A DNA stretch of 64,000 nt. Origin: Symbiodinium natans (taxonomy: Eukaryota > Sar > Dinophyceae > Suessiales > Symbiodiniaceae). This document shows positions 51,415 to 60,178 of the stretch, one piece after another. The DNA lies in the NCBI GenBank assembly GCA_905221605.1, contig CAJNDS010000347.1, forward strand, positions 248,001 to 312,000. The letters are read 5' to 3'. The position numbers and the translations under genes were made by a program. Numbering within the stretch: the first letter of the stretch is position 1; each line of letters begins with the position of its first letter. Below the pieces are notes generated by a model. It was not told the DNA's origin and made no database searches. It saw only the letters and a list, made by a program, of their open reading frames with translations.

Positions 51415-54400
51415 GACTATACGTCTGTCTGAGGCATAGCTACAATGTAACTCCTTCTGATCTGCTCTAGCCTCCACGAGGGTTGTTCTTCTGCTCGCTT
51501 TAGAGGCCCTCTCCGTGCCCCGAGGATCTCTTCCTTCCTTCCTTCCTTCTTTCCTTCAGGAGCATGCAACACCCCGAGGGGGGCCGCCCTAAGGCCGTGC
51601 TCGGTGTGAGACATATACCCAAACACAATGTGGCGCTTCACCCCCCCCCCCATGCTAATTCCTAACACAATACTCCAGGATCAGCAACCCTGTGTGTGAC
51701 GACTCTTGTTCAGGCAAAAAGATATGTGTTCGACACCACTCCCAGGCATTGTTCGCGGAAGTATAAGATTGGCAAGTGATGGTTTCAACTCAACGACGGA
51801 CACGAACCGCGACTGCAGGGCTACAGGTACAGAGGATGTACCTAACCGTGTTGAAGTATGTGTGCCATTGCTTGCTACTCCCGAGCGGCTACAGCAGGTC
51901 TTGGGGGTATACTGACCTCCCGTCAACTGACAGTTATCCCTGTTTGCCGCAGATGGCACAAAGTCATGGTGGACGGAAGCACTTAAACAACCGGGGTGAA
52001 AATGTTGAAATGTCTTGCCATCGCAGGCTGCTCCCGAGCTTCATTGCCAGACCATCTCACAGCCAAGGTTGTTTCACGGGGTTCTATCTGGCCACAGCGC
52101 ACATGGCTTTGCGAGCTTGCGGATTTTTGAAAACTGAGGCGTGAGAAACGACTTAGGTGCTAACTGACGGGGTCTTTTCTTCCTTTCTCGGGGCTTTGGG
52201 ACGACCCTCGCGTCAGGGAGCGCCCCGAACTCGTAGGGTCTCTCTCTCCCTCCCTCTCTGAGGTGATCTTCTGTCGCAGCACCAAGCCTACCCTCAACCA
52301 ACTACACACTGACATCCTGGACCCCGAGCCCAAAGACGGACTCTACTGTAGCGGCTCTAGCGCCGAGCACGCGTGTGACCACTCCAAGGCCCGGAAGACC
52401 TAAGACCGAGCCCCCGAAGCAGCCATTGCAAATCTGATCCCCATGTGCCCGTGTCCATCAGCACGTCCCGCGCGGTTGCCAGAATCAGGCTGCTCTTGCC
52501 GCTTTCGAAGGCCGCCTGCCACAACAGGTCTGGACAGTTGGCTTCCCACCCGCACCCGGTCCACGCATGTCCACGTTGTGCGATCCCGACTGAGGATGCC
52601 CAGCGCCGGGCGGTTTGAGAAGCTTGGATGCCGTAAGAAACCCCCAGAGGTTAAAAGCGAAAGAGACCAAACCCCAGCGCTGCCAACGAACAGCTTGTGT
52701 GCACACCTCGCCACCGCCATCATCCTAGGCAAAGCCGTTGCTCCACCAGAACCCTATAACGGTGTGTTACCCCAAGGAAGCTCGGATCTCAGATACCTGG
52801 ATCTTGGACTGCAGTTCTTTGTGCTGGCCAAGCTTGAGCTCATGCTCTGACAGAGACGTGGTGTACTCCTCCACGACAACATGATGGCTGAAGAGCTGAA
52901 GGCTTAAGATCCACAAGGTTGATTTGATGGTTTAGGTTTCAATCTCACCGGGTGCAGGATGTTTGCGGCTCTTCGCAGGATGTTTGTGGCTCTTCGACTG
53001 AGCTGACAATCTTGAATTCCTTAATTCTTTCGGCTAGGAGGTCTTTGCAAGGAAAGTTCTTGAGATCTTGAAGGCGTACTGGGTCAACACTGTTCATCGC
53101 AGAGGAAGGAGCCATGAGCCCTTCCACACAGCTCTGGCTTGATGGTAGCCAACAAGATGGGTCAGCTCGGTCCCTAAGATTTAGGGTACCCACATGTACT
53201 AGAAAAGATTTGTGAGCTATAAACGCTGAAGGGGCAAGATGAGGCAAGATTCTGCCACTGGCGTGTTTCCTGCGAGGTTTTTTGCACCTAGAGGTCCTGT
53301 CCTGCTGGTCCTTGGCTGGAGCATCTGCTGCCGGCTTCTCTGGCGCCTTCCTCCAGCTAAGCGTCGTGGCAAAATGGGTGCAAATCCGCACATATTCTGC
53401 GATCCCATGCTTGCGATCCCAAAGTGCTGGGGTGTACGGCTTGCCCGAGCCTCTGGGTTTCAGGTGAGGGGATGTCGGGGCTTAGCAGGGACGCCCCCAG
53501 AGTTTCACTCAATACATGCAGCTTTCGCATGCTTCTTGCTCATGACCACGCAAGCTGTCCAAACAGGTCGATAACGATACCCCGCCACCCCACATTCTCT
53601 ATTTCATATAGTTTAACCCCTTAACACCCACAATCCAAAGCCACAAACAAGCGGAGCATCTTTTCGAGCTTCTTGCCCTTCAGGTCGACTGCCTCGGTTC
53701 GCGCCGGCCATGATCCGCAGAGAAACATAGTTGCTCGAGTTTTCCTTTAGGAGTTAGATTCATTTGGGCCGTCTTGCCGTAGGCTGTGCTGAGTTCTGTC
53801 CCTCTTTGTCCTAGGTGTGGGGTGACGGAGGCGAAAGGCAACACAACCACATGCTGCAAACAAAAGTCTAAGGAACACATATGCAATATAAGTGCATAAA
53901 GCATATCGTCTTGGTTGTCAGGCTTCAACCTGAGAAAGGGGTGCAAAGGGCCCAGGCACAGGCACAGGCACAAACACAGGCACAGGAGCGAGAGAGAGGG
54001 AGCAGCACATGACATCACATGCACACATGCACACACGCACACACGCACACGTGCACCCACGCACCTACGCACGCACTCTTTCTCTCACCTCTCTCATACT
54101 CCTACACTCGCTCATTCACCGCACTCTCTCGCTCTCTTGAGGTCATGCGGGCCCTGATTGCCGCAAAATTCGGGAAGCCCGGACCACCGGACCAACTCCC
54201 GCCAGCATGCCGTGTTCACCACTTGCTTCAGCTCATCCAGCTTCATCTTTGCGGCTTCCTAGTCGCACGGACTGTTGCGACCCGACTCAGTACATGGCTC
54301 TGCTTCTAGTTGTGCAACGCACGCGGCATGAAGTGAGTAGTCGAGACGCACATATGCATCTTGAATGCTGTCGTGTTGTCAAGTCCCGTATTCTGCATCG

Positions 54401-56157
54401 GAAGCTCCCATCTAGCCACAGTGAACAGCTACAGCGTGCCATGCAAGCTGTTTCCCGGTTCTGAGACGCCCCATGATGACCTCGGTTTCGCACCCCACCG
54501 CCTTTGAGAAGTCGTCGAAAAGCTTGTTCTGCCGGGCTCGCAAGATGATCTTGTCATCAATATCGGTGATGTTAATCCTGGGTCGCTTCTTCTCGCGCGT
54601 CAGATGGCATCGTGTGGCAGGTTTCGGGGTCTGAACTTCAACGCACTAGCTGGAGAATGATGACTTCGCGCTGAGCAATGATGTTCAAGAGTCGGCATTC
54701 CTCGACACATGAGCCTGTTCAACATTCGGACTCAACAAGGCAAATAATGCTACGTGACTGAATCTGACTTTCGTAACTTGGAGCCCTATGAAAATGGGAC
54801 ACTCTTGAATGCGAAGCTGCCAAACAAGCTTACATTTGAAGACGAAAGTAGATGTGCGACAGTTCTAGTTCTAGTCGTTGGAGCTTCAACGCAAGCAGGC
54901 ACCAGTAGGCTTGACTCGAGCCAAGCAAGTGTCTGGTACTTCACGTCGAAGCCCAAATAGTTCACCATTATTCCTGACACCACAGAGGGGGTTCTGGGGC
55001 TCTGTGCCCATGCCCAGCTTGAAGGTGAATCTTCATGCGAAAGACTACATGAGGGCTCGAATGTGTTTGTGAAGTGAGTACGTACTCAGAACTAACCCAT
55101 GCCTTTATTGAAACTAGTCCCCGGACTCAAAATACACTCTCATCTCCAAGCCAAAAACAACTCCAAAATAACATGATTCTGAGACATTTCGCGTTTTCGT
55201 TTTGCCACCGACCTGCCTAGCACTGTTCCGTGGGGAATACTGGGGTGAAGGGACAAACCAACTCAAGTAGCCATTTTCTGAAATGCGCAAAGGCCAACGA
55301 CCCTAATCCACTGCATAGGTTTTCTAAAACAAAGATACCATGCAGGAGTTCCAGTCGCCAAGACGCTCCGGAGGATGTCGAAGGTCAGGTATGCTCGGGC
55401 GTGCCCCATGTGAGCCACATCGTAAACCTCAAGATCTTGACGTTTTAAGGCATCGCCCATGCTTGCTCATGTTGGCTCGCAGCCAGGTCTGGCTTTTTGA
55501 GGCATTTGGGAGGTCTGGGGCAGGCTTCCTTGAAGCACGATGGACAACAACCTGCATCGAACCCCAACTGCGTATCTGGATGCCTTGTGTCAGTTTTGGG
55601 TGAGAACTGCTACAGGTATGTATTGGCGCTGTATTGGCGCACTTCGAGAATTGGACCTTTAGGATTGCCCCCCCCCCCCCTCCCTCCCCGGTCCGCCCTC
55701 GATGGCTTCGCTGCCATGGCTGCTCATTGTGCTCACGAGCCACAGGGGTTAGGCGGCTTTCGACACGGAGTCAAGGCTTCGACAGTCTTCGGTGTAGGTG
55801 CAAAGTTAGAGGACACGAACTAAGGTCAAGTGCCAAGGATACCCATGAAGCAGCATCTGCATTTGCGGCCGAGCTGCAGTAGGACCGCAGGTGTACCAAA
55901 TGACCTTCTTGTCCTTTGTCGGTTCAAGGTCGGGGCTTTCAGGATTTGGTGGCCCAGGCTCTTGATCCAGTGCAGTCTTTTGAGTGGTAAGTACATTTCC
56001 CGCTTCGTGCAGAACTACTAGTACGACTACGAGGACGATGACGACGATGTCGCCCGTGCCATGGAACCTCGCCGTCTTCGCTTGAGAACCACACAGCCCT
56101 GCGCGGTGCCTGAAGGGGTCTGAAGGGCTCCTTCTCCCCAGTCAGGCTATTCATGAC
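23928..56157 (-). CDS. CARS: Cysteinyl-tRNA synthetase, cytosolic eukaryotic type, split into at least 33 mini-exons
   Basis: Class I aminoacyl-tRNA synthetase that charges tRNA-Cys with cysteine in the cytosol. All catalytic signatures occur in family order on the minus strand: C-G-P-T, HIGH box [49 protein letters not shown] box, [13 protein letters not shown]. The expected zinc ligands are present (Cys of CGPT, Cys of HIECS, His and Glu of HHDNE). The eukaryote-specific insert after the HIGH half and the lysine-rich tail are also seen. Exons are listed separately; introns run from about 100 bp to over 11 kb. Phase agrees at almost every adjacent join. Donors are mostly GC, then GT and GA; acceptors are AG, usually followed by G. 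Missing: N-terminus and several internal exons. The gene looks intact: no stops within the placed exons. The family assignment is very secure; individual edges are less so. Confidence 0.93.
24255..24290 (-). CDS. CARS: CARS exon: [12 protein letters not shown]
   Basis: Twelve codons, matching the family E-x-S-K-x-x-x-K-K-L-x-K tail. GT donor; the next exon continues in phase 0. Confidence 0.85.
24623..24678 (-). CDS. CARS: CARS exon: F-D-x-x-G-V-P-T
   Basis: [18 protein letters not shown], the conserved F-D-x-x-G-x-P-T motif of the eukaryotic C-terminus. GA donor, phase 0. Confidence 0.88.
24798..24829 (-). CDS. CARS: CARS exon: [10 protein letters not shown]
   Basis: Ten codons, AG followed by G at the start, GC donor leaving G that forms Gly before V-Y-A-E-F-D. 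Confidence 0.72.
25139..25174 (-). CDS. CARS: CARS exon: [11 protein letters not shown]
   Basis: One base plus eleven codons plus GA before a GA donor; joins K-L-D-Q-K-E-K in phase. The donor was chosen by phase with the next exon. Confidence 0.72.
25262..25295. repeat. T13-G21 homopolymer pair in a CARS intron
   Basis: Thirteen T followed directly by twenty-one G, in the intron between CARS exons 25489-25517 and 25139-25174. Assembly length here is likely unreliable. Confidence 0.9.
25489..25517 (-). CDS. CARS: CARS exon: [10 protein letters not shown]
   Basis: Nine codons plus AA before a GC donor. It continues the charged helix in phase 0, and the Lys is completed by the next exon. Confidence 0.75.
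25672..25723 (-). CDS. CARS: CARS exon: lysine/glutamate-rich helix
   Basis: [17 protein letters not shown], joined to V-R-L-E-E in phase. It starts the charged coiled-coil tail typical of eukaryotic enzymes. GA donor; a GT further on would add fifteen more codons, so the 3' edge is uncertain. Confidence 0.82.
26469..26512 (-). CDS. CARS: CARS exon: L-G-V-R-L-E
   Basis: [14 protein letters not shown] plus GA, GC donor; corresponds to L-R-D-x-x-L-x-x-L-G-V-R-L-E-D. Its acceptor is a T-run then GCAG. Confidence 0.85.
26990..27430. repeat. Degenerate direct repeats in a CARS intron
   Basis: At least three diverged copies of a segment like CCCGCTTTTGAAGCC(G/A)T followed by CAAGCTT(G/T)CTTCA occur near 27000, 27343 and 27382, with a C13 run at 27331-27343. 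Confidence 0.6.
27911..27946 (-). CDS. CARS: CARS exon: [12 protein letters not shown]
   Basis: Twelve codons resembling the family L-x-x-F-R-x-x-V-R helix. AG followed by G, then a GT donor. One exon is probably missing before the next block. Confidence 0.55.
30445..30880. repeat. Interspersed short motifs AACCGCC and GCGTGACT
   Basis: Five copies of (C/G)AACCGCC(T/C)(C/T)(G/A)TTTT-like words, near 30447, 30490, 30677, 30834 and 30862, and about seven copies of GCGTGACTCTGG-like words between 30610 and 30735. One AACCGCC word is paired with an inverted GGGCGGTTGC copy at about 30470. Confidence 0.75.
33960..34140. repeat. Inverted repeat / hairpin, MITE-like
   Basis: A perfect 20-bp inverted pair, GTTTCCAAGATCCAAGATTG at 34006-34025 and its complement at 34075-34094, with a 49-bp loop. 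Similarity continues outward with gaps (GCAAxCGGTACAAA on the left, its complement on the right), so the whole element is about 180 bp. Confidence 0.85.
34749..34868. repeat. Two CT microsatellites
   Basis: CT tracts at 34749-34766 and 34843-34868 flank a T/C-rich stretch ending TTCTGCAG at 34800. Lies inside the large CARS intron. Confidence 0.9.
37774..37804. repeat. C14-A17 homopolymer pair
   Basis: Fourteen C then about seventeen A, followed by more A-rich sequence. It resembles the poly-A end of a retroposed copy, but no target-site duplication is obvious. Confidence 0.85.
39338..39370 (-). CDS. CARS: CARS exon: T-D-N-I-D-S
   Basis: One base plus [10 protein letters not shown] plus TT, GC donor. 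It matches the family D-N-x-D-T-x-x-V-L motif. Downstream helical exons between 39.3 and 27.9 kb were not located. Confidence 0.7.
42060..42300. repeat. Degenerate GATTC / CTCATAGG repeat field
   Basis: Words such as GGATTC, GACTCATAGGG, GGGCTC, GGGTTTGGG recur about every 20-25 bp with heavy divergence, as in an old minisatellite. Confidence 0.6.
42450..42475 (-). pseudogene. Partial duplicate of a CARS exon in the following intron
   Basis: About 20 of 24 bases match the core of the CARS exon at 42531-42570 (the R-I-E-A-C-I-D part), in the same orientation 86 bp downstream in the transcript. Too short and diverged to function as an exon. Confidence 0.55.
42531..42570 (-). CDS. CARS: CARS exon: [13 protein letters not shown]
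   Basis: Two bases plus [12 protein letters not shown] plus TT before a GT donor. It corresponds to the helix before D-N-x-D-T in the C-terminal domain; the Leu formed across the splice joins it to the next exon in phase. Confidence 0.7.
44600..44700. repeat. TA-rich microsatellite
   Basis: TA dinucleotide at about 44600-44630 and a second ATAT tract at 44673-44695. Confidence 0.9.
46222..46239. repeat. G18 homopolymer
   Basis: Eighteen consecutive G in a CARS intron; length likely approximate. Confidence 0.9.
46414..46446 (-). CDS. CARS: CARS exon: [11 protein letters not shown]
   Basis: Eleven codons continuing the helix after S-D-Q in phase 0. GT donor. The following F-F-x-x-V-K segment was not found. 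Confidence 0.7.
46788..46820 (-). CDS. CARS: CARS exon: W-D-K-G-M-N-Y-S
   Basis: [11 protein letters not shown], eleven codons, AG followed by G at the start and GC donor at the end. Confidence 0.9.
47174..47234 (-). CDS. CARS: CARS exon: A-R-Q-L-R
   Basis: [20 protein letters not shown], the anticodon-proximal helix conserved just after KMSKS. GC donor, phase 0. Confidence 0.93.
47400..47436 (-). CDS. CARS: CARS exon: KMSKS box
   Basis: A 37-base exon reading [16 protein letters not shown] is the second class I signature, stabilising the adenylation transition state. The GC donor leaves AC; the next exon gives G, forming Thr. Confidence 0.95.
47626..47692 (-). CDS. CARS: CARS exon: Q-W-V-N-Y-F
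   Basis: [20 protein letters not shown] then IE plus G. It follows A-Q-S in phase and precedes the KMSKS exon through a GC donor, giving H-I-E-G-L-K-M-S-K-S. Confidence 0.92.
47777..47804 (-). CDS. CARS: CARS exon: H-H-D-N-E zinc block
   Basis: A 28-base exon reading HHDNEMAQS; His and Glu are the remaining expected zinc ligands. The one-base start implies a preceding Pro codon (CC plus G), as in F-P-H-H-D-N-E. GT donor, phase 0. Confidence 0.88.
48496..48537 (-). CDS. CARS: CARS exon: W-H-I-E-C-S zinc block
   Basis: [13 protein letters not shown] plus one base before a consensus GTGAGT donor. The cysteine is the second expected zinc ligand. The following exon, expected to contain D-I-H-S-G-G, was not found between 48.5 and 47.8 kb. 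Confidence 0.9.
48764..48791 (-). CDS. CARS: CARS exon: W-G-P-G-R-P-G
   Basis: A 28-base exon reading DSKWGPGRP plus G, acceptor T-T-G-C-A-G, GC donor. It joins in phase to W-H-I-E-C-S. Confidence 0.9.
48989..49016 (-). CDS. CARS: CARS exon: S-K-P-G-E-P-A-W
   Basis: A 28-base exon reading [12 protein letters not shown] donor directly after TGG gives [12 protein letters not shown], the exact family spacing; the nearby GT alternative would add two residues. Confidence 0.88.
49305..49381 (-). CDS. CARS: CARS exon: [11 protein letters not shown]
   Basis: [20 protein letters not shown] then DFALW plus AA before a GC donor. The adjoining exon supplies G to complete Lys, giving F-A-L-W-K-K-S-K-P-G-E-P, which aligns with the family without a gap. 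Confidence 0.93.
49565..49598 (-). CDS. CARS: CARS exon: K-L-V-P
   Basis: [11 protein letters not shown], the family Y-x-K-L-x-P-x-x-V-x-N-A-K segment; GC donor in phase 0. Confidence 0.8.
50061..50094 (-). CDS. CARS: CARS exon: V-Y-F-D
   Basis: [11 protein letters not shown] plus one base, GT donor. It joins A-G-S to V-Y-F-D in phase 0. One very small exon (expected to carry a Y-G or H-Y-x motif) is missing before the next placed exon. Confidence 0.85.
50218..50248 (-). CDS. CARS: CARS exon: G-V-A-Y-G-S-A-G-S
   Basis: Ten codons [10 protein letters not shown], equivalent to the family N-G-x-A-Y-x-x-x-G-S segment directly before V-Y-F-D. AG followed by G at the start, GC donor at the end. 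Confidence 0.87.
50449..50508 (-). CDS. CARS: CARS exon: T-R-I-T-E-Y
   Basis: Reads [19 protein letters not shown]; the first codon is completed across the splice as Val (P-D-V-V-T-R). GA donor, leaving GA to form Glu with the next exon. Confidence 0.88.
50595..50644 (-). CDS. CARS: CARS exon: E-D-M-D-A-L-G
   Basis: Sixteen codons [16 protein letters not shown] plus GT before a GC donor. This is the conserved F-x-x-D-M-x-A-L-x-V-x-x-P-D block. Confidence 0.9.
51296..51418. repeat. Two CT microsatellites in a CARS intron
   Basis: TCTTC/CT tracts at 51296-51362 and 51377-51418, separated by CTGCTCAGCGAAGAGGC. Confidence 0.9.
52449..52515 (-). CDS. CARS: CARS exon: eukaryotic insert, second part
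   Basis: [20 protein letters not shown] then DT, joining in phase 0 to the previous exon. It fits the insert segment preceding the conserved D-x-x-I-F region. Ends at a GC donor with one base left over; the next exon is not found. Confidence 0.6.
52797..52887 (-). CDS. CARS: CARS exon: eukaryotic insert, first part
   Basis: One base plus thirty codons, [20 protein letters not shown] then [10 protein letters not shown]. It resembles the helical insert of eukaryotic enzymes between the N-I-T-D block and the E-D-M-D block. Pyrimidine-rich acceptor; GT donor. One or more exons between 54.5 and 52.9 kb are probably not found. Confidence 0.65.
54502..54577 (-). CDS. CARS: CARS exon: N-I-T-D-I-D-D-K
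   Basis: Reads [18 protein letters not shown] then LFDDFSK, the most invariant segment of the Rossmann domain. Acceptor C-C-C-A-G before G; the donor is either GC directly after AAG or GT three bases later. Confidence 0.9.
54934..54973 (-). CDS. CARS: CARS exon: N-Y-L-G-F-D-V-K-Y
   Basis: Two bases plus twelve codons [12 protein letters not shown], ending CA before a GA donor; matches the D-Y-F-x-F-D-V block of the family. The join to the next exon regenerates a Gln codon before I-N-I-T-D. Confidence 0.8.
55352..55427 (-). CDS. CARS: CARS exon: HIGH-box exon
   Basis: Reads [19 protein letters not shown] then RSVLATG. H-M-G-H is the class I HIGH motif that binds ATP. The preceding exon ends in C-G-P-T, so the join restores the family block. 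I end it at a GA donor because this gives the correct phase; a GC donor seven bases earlier would fit the family length better but breaks phase. Confidence 0.9.
55878..55913 (-). CDS. CARS: CARS exon: C-G-P-T zinc-cysteine block
   Basis: Twelve codons [12 protein letters not shown]. The cysteine is the first expected zinc ligand, which the enzyme uses to discriminate cysteine. Phase 0 at both ends; GC donor. Confidence 0.9.
56110..56157 (-). CDS. CARS: CARS exon: N-S-L-T-G block
   Basis: Sixteen codons reading [16 protein letters not shown], the N-terminal block of the catalytic domain. Acceptor G-C-A-G before GTC; GC donor after CAG. The start could instead be at 56174, where another AG gives an in-frame extension. 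Confidence 0.88.
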
Positions 56158-56693
56158 CTGCACCAGGTGCGTGGCTTCAAGGGTGTGGGGGACATGCAAG
56201 CTTTTTGTGCGAGGACTGCAAGCGGCGGCACTGTAGAATCTACTGGATGTGCTTGGCCGGGCCCGGACCGGAAAACCAGCAAAGAAGCCGCAAGACCGGT
56301 GCTGGCACCTGCAGCCCAGCATTGTGGCCGGCCTGAGAGGCTGACAGCCGTGCCCCATAGTGCCCCTGACCCGCCTGTGTTCAGGGTCCAAAAATGTCCA
56401 AAAAACCTAAGGGGGACAGAGGGCTGTGGGAGGCCACGATGATGTGCTTGAGCCGCCTTAAGCAGAAAGTACCAATAAATAGCAATCGTAGTCTTGCGAA
56501 TTCACAACCTTGATCGTCGGAACTGCCGACCATGTAGACACCAAGCAAACTGGGCACTTCACCCTCGAAGTGCAAGCAAAACTCCTCCGGTAGCATGCCT
56601 TTTTTGTCACCAAGCCCAGAGAAACCAACCCTCAATCACACGGGAAAAGGCCCTAGACTTCCGGAAGCACCCAAGAAAATGGAGTCCAGGCAC

Positions 56694-56723
56694 ATTGGGC
56701 ACCAGCCATGGCGGGTGGGATCC
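56694..56723 (-). CDS. CARS: Possible N-terminal exon of the cysteinyl-tRNA synthetase
   Basis: Reads G-S-H-P-P-W-L-V-P-N between an AG followed by GG and a GT donor. Eukaryotic cysteinyl-tRNA synthetases often carry an H/Q-P-P-W segment shortly before the N-S-L-T-G block. The match is short, and one small linking exon may be missing. Confidence 0.35.
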
Positions 56724-59700
56724 CTTCGTCACCGCCGACCTTCAGAAGCAACCCCTATCGACGGCCACCCTACACCTCAAAGCTAGAATGGTGAATGAAG
56801 TGCTCAGGGCACAAAAGACCCCAAAACATGTGCACCCGGGGAGCCATGTAAGGCTCGACAACAGCGGTCGCGAGATCTTTGTGCCATCGTGGTGAGTATT
56901 ATAAGTTGGCTATAAGTGCTCTTCCATCATATGTTGACAAACGTTTGTCGGTGATGCACTGTTGCCACCACCAGCCTCTCAAAGCCTTTTCCCAGAAGGT
57001 CCTTGCCAAAGCTGCTCTTTGCAGTCGGAGATGGCGACTGCCAGGAAAGCTGACATTGGATCATGTGGGACGGAGTGTGGGGCCCGGTGTGGATCCCTTT
57101 GCAACCAATTTAGCGCCGTACATGAACAACAACACCTAAGCCACGTGTTCATCTGGAGCCCATGAAGTACTACAACAAAGTTGGCTCTAGAAGGAGATGT
57201 CGGGAAAAGTGGAACCAATGTTTTTGAAACACCGTCTCCAAGACCTGAAGCCAATAAATTCCACAACTTCTACGACTGTCCCCCCAAGCTTTCACCGCAT
57301 GCTGGCAAACAGCCTCTGCCGCGGGCGCCTTTGGGGAAGCAGTGCCATTGCTTCGGCCATCCGTCCTGGTGGGGCATGGGGCTGCGACGGACACGGCAGG
57401 GGTGGGCCCGGGAAATGTCCTAGCAGGCGAGCTTAGGACTGCCGTTGGGTTTGTTCCGAAAGGATCGTCTGGGTTCGAGTTGCAATGCCAGTACACAGCA
57501 ATGTGGGATCTGGATGGTTTGAGGCTTTGGGGGAACTGGTTCCTCTTGGCCCCCCCCCCCCCTCCAAAAAAACAAACAAAATGAGCCGGTTACGTTCGCT
57601 CCGGGGTGTTAGTCGTCTATCATTCCGGGGCTGTGCACTGAAGCAAAAGCCTTCCCCGGCCTACCGAGGCCCACCGCTGGACCAGAACGGATGTCCAGGC
57701 CAACCTGATTCAGCAAACCTATACTACTGTGTAAGTACTCAAAAACCACGGCTTGTCATCGCACGGTGCTTCGTATGTTGCGACTCGGCATGAACGACCC
57801 TCGTGAAACTTGACGCCGAGACACACGCATAGCCGATCCAAGGATCCCAAGGCGACAACGCCAACGAGAATCGCGATCCAGACACAAACACGATCCCTGT
57901 CTGACTCATGAGCCGAGGATCCCCTAACGACGACAGGCGCATTTCTTCTTTCGAGGCGAAGGCCAAGTGCTAAAATGTTGGGTCTATTGTGAGATTGACT
58001 TGATCCAACTATGCCAGCAGCCAAAACAGTCAGGCAGCGCCTGCTACTTGACGGAAACAACTACACGAATTGATGAAAACGGGGCTTCTGCACATTTCCT
58101 CGCGGCGCTTGGCAGGCGCTGAGGCGACGATTTCCGAGAGAGAAAAAAACCACCAGACCCCCCAACCCTCCGAGAAAATAGTGGCTGATGCAGGGTCATG
58201 GGCAAGTCTATACAATTGTGAAGCATTTCCGCCTCCCCAAGTTCCCTCTCTATAGTCATGCCGAGCACACCATGAGGCTCCTAAGAAGTTGCTTCGCTGA
58301 AACAGCTTGGATGCCTTCTTCAGGTAGCCAGCGTCCATCCTCACTCGCAGCCGCTGAATCCTGCAGCAGTGGTAGCAGCGGCAGCAGCAGCAACATCGGA
58401 TCAACGTCATGCGCGAGATAGATGTAATGTAGAGGCCTGGCTGTAGAAATCAGGTAGTGACAGGTAGTGAATGTCACCAGCGGCATGAGACCCAAGCCTT
58501 TCCCCGAAGTCCTTCACAAAACCGCGGTGTGGGAACAACCCACGCTGATGGGGAAACTGTGCTCAGAGCCGGAGCATTTGTTCAGCTGCGGGCGGGAAGA
58601 GCGGCTCTGTGGCAAGAGTGCTGCAAAAGGACTATCACCAAATCGGCGAACACCTACAATCATGACGGGGACAGGACTGCCGCAGCTGGTGTGATCATGT
58701 TCGACATCTGTCAATTAAATGCCTGTTCCCCAGGCACAGTCTGGCACAGCAAACCGAGATGGAAAGGGAGTGTCAAAGCCCACTCATCACACGCCGAAGT
58801 GGACTTATGATAATAGCTCTTCCAGATGTGTAGGATGCAAACGTCAACGCATGCACGCACGAATGTCCGAGCATATGCCCACAAGGAAGGATTGACACAA
58901 CAAGGCGACTCATGTGTCAACGGCTGCAAGTAGCACCGAAGGGTCTGCAGTTTTGTGTTGTCTAGTGCTGCACTCTTCAGGAACCAAAGTCAGGAACTAA
59001 AGTTCAGGGCTTACCGAAGAAGTTCACTGCTTATCCAGCACAGGCCACAGGCAAGAACCAACAAACCCAGGACTACTCTTAATACAATCTGACAAGAACC
59101 CGAGGCCCGCAGCGCAGGCGATCTACTGATCTCTCCAGCCATGCCCAAGAATGGCAACCAAATGTCGATGGGTTCAAGAAAAAAAGCCACAAAAAAGCCA
59201 CATCAAACCCGCCAACTGCTGCATGTTGCGACGTGCTTGGCCATGGAGGCGTCCATGCCAAAGCGGGTCTCACGGGCAAGAAAGTCCCATGTGGATACCA
59301 CGGTTGTTCACCCTCCGGAACTGAAACCAGCTCAGGGACTACCCACGTAGATTCAAAGTAGGAACGTCAATCCTCCTATACCCTCCTATACCCTCCTACC
59401 TCGACGACTCGATAAGTTGTGGTATAGGCTGCTGGCTTTGTGGCTTGCAGTTGCAGGCCTGGTCAGGGCCTGGTTCAGCAGCCACACCTCGCAGGTGCTG
59501 CGGGCAGAAGCATGCAAACCCGCCTGCCAGTGCTTGCAGGAACGACCTACAGCTTCTGCAGCACAGTGCAAGCAGGGAGCTGGACAAAGGAGGACGAGGA
59601 GGAGCAGAGATCTTCTGGCCACACAAGGTTGCCAAACGCCTCAACATGGAGTGACCAAGCCATAAATTCTCAACCGACGTGGGAGGCAATGGCATGCTGT

Positions 59701-59829
59701 ATCCTTTGTTTTGTAGCCAGGTGGCTCTTCAGCACACTATTGAACCCTATGTGTCAGCCAACCCCTTCCATGGTACAGATATCTCCGACCCTGCGTGGTG
59801 GGTGTTTGTTGCCACCAAAATGGTCACAA
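56724..59829. other. No gene assigned upstream of CARS
   Basis: Should hold the CARS promoter, trans-splice acceptor and any further N-terminal exons, none of which could be identified. A minus-strand segment at about 58264-58362 after T-G-C-T-G-C-A-G is open in two frames and stays unassigned. Confidence 0.4.
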
Positions 59830-59845
59830 AGGGAAAATCGACACA

Positions 59846-59907
<62 letters not shown>

Positions 59908-60069
59908 CAGAGAGACACAGAGAGACACAGAGAGACACTCAGAGACACACAGAGACACACAGAGACAGACAGACACACACACACACACACACACACAGAC
60001 ACACAGACACACAGACACACAGACACACAGACACACAGACACACAGACACACAGACACACAGACACACA

Positions 60070-60104
<35 letters not shown>

Positions 60105-60115
60105 ACACACGCACA

Positions 60116-60178
<63 letters not shown>
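59830..60178. repeat. CA / ACACAGAC octanucleotide array
   Basis: CA runs, a GAGA patch, ACACAGAG octamers (about 59905-59970), ACACACAG octamers (about 59996-60073) and again CA. The 8-bp period makes long open frames in every frame; these are artefacts. Confidence 0.97.
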
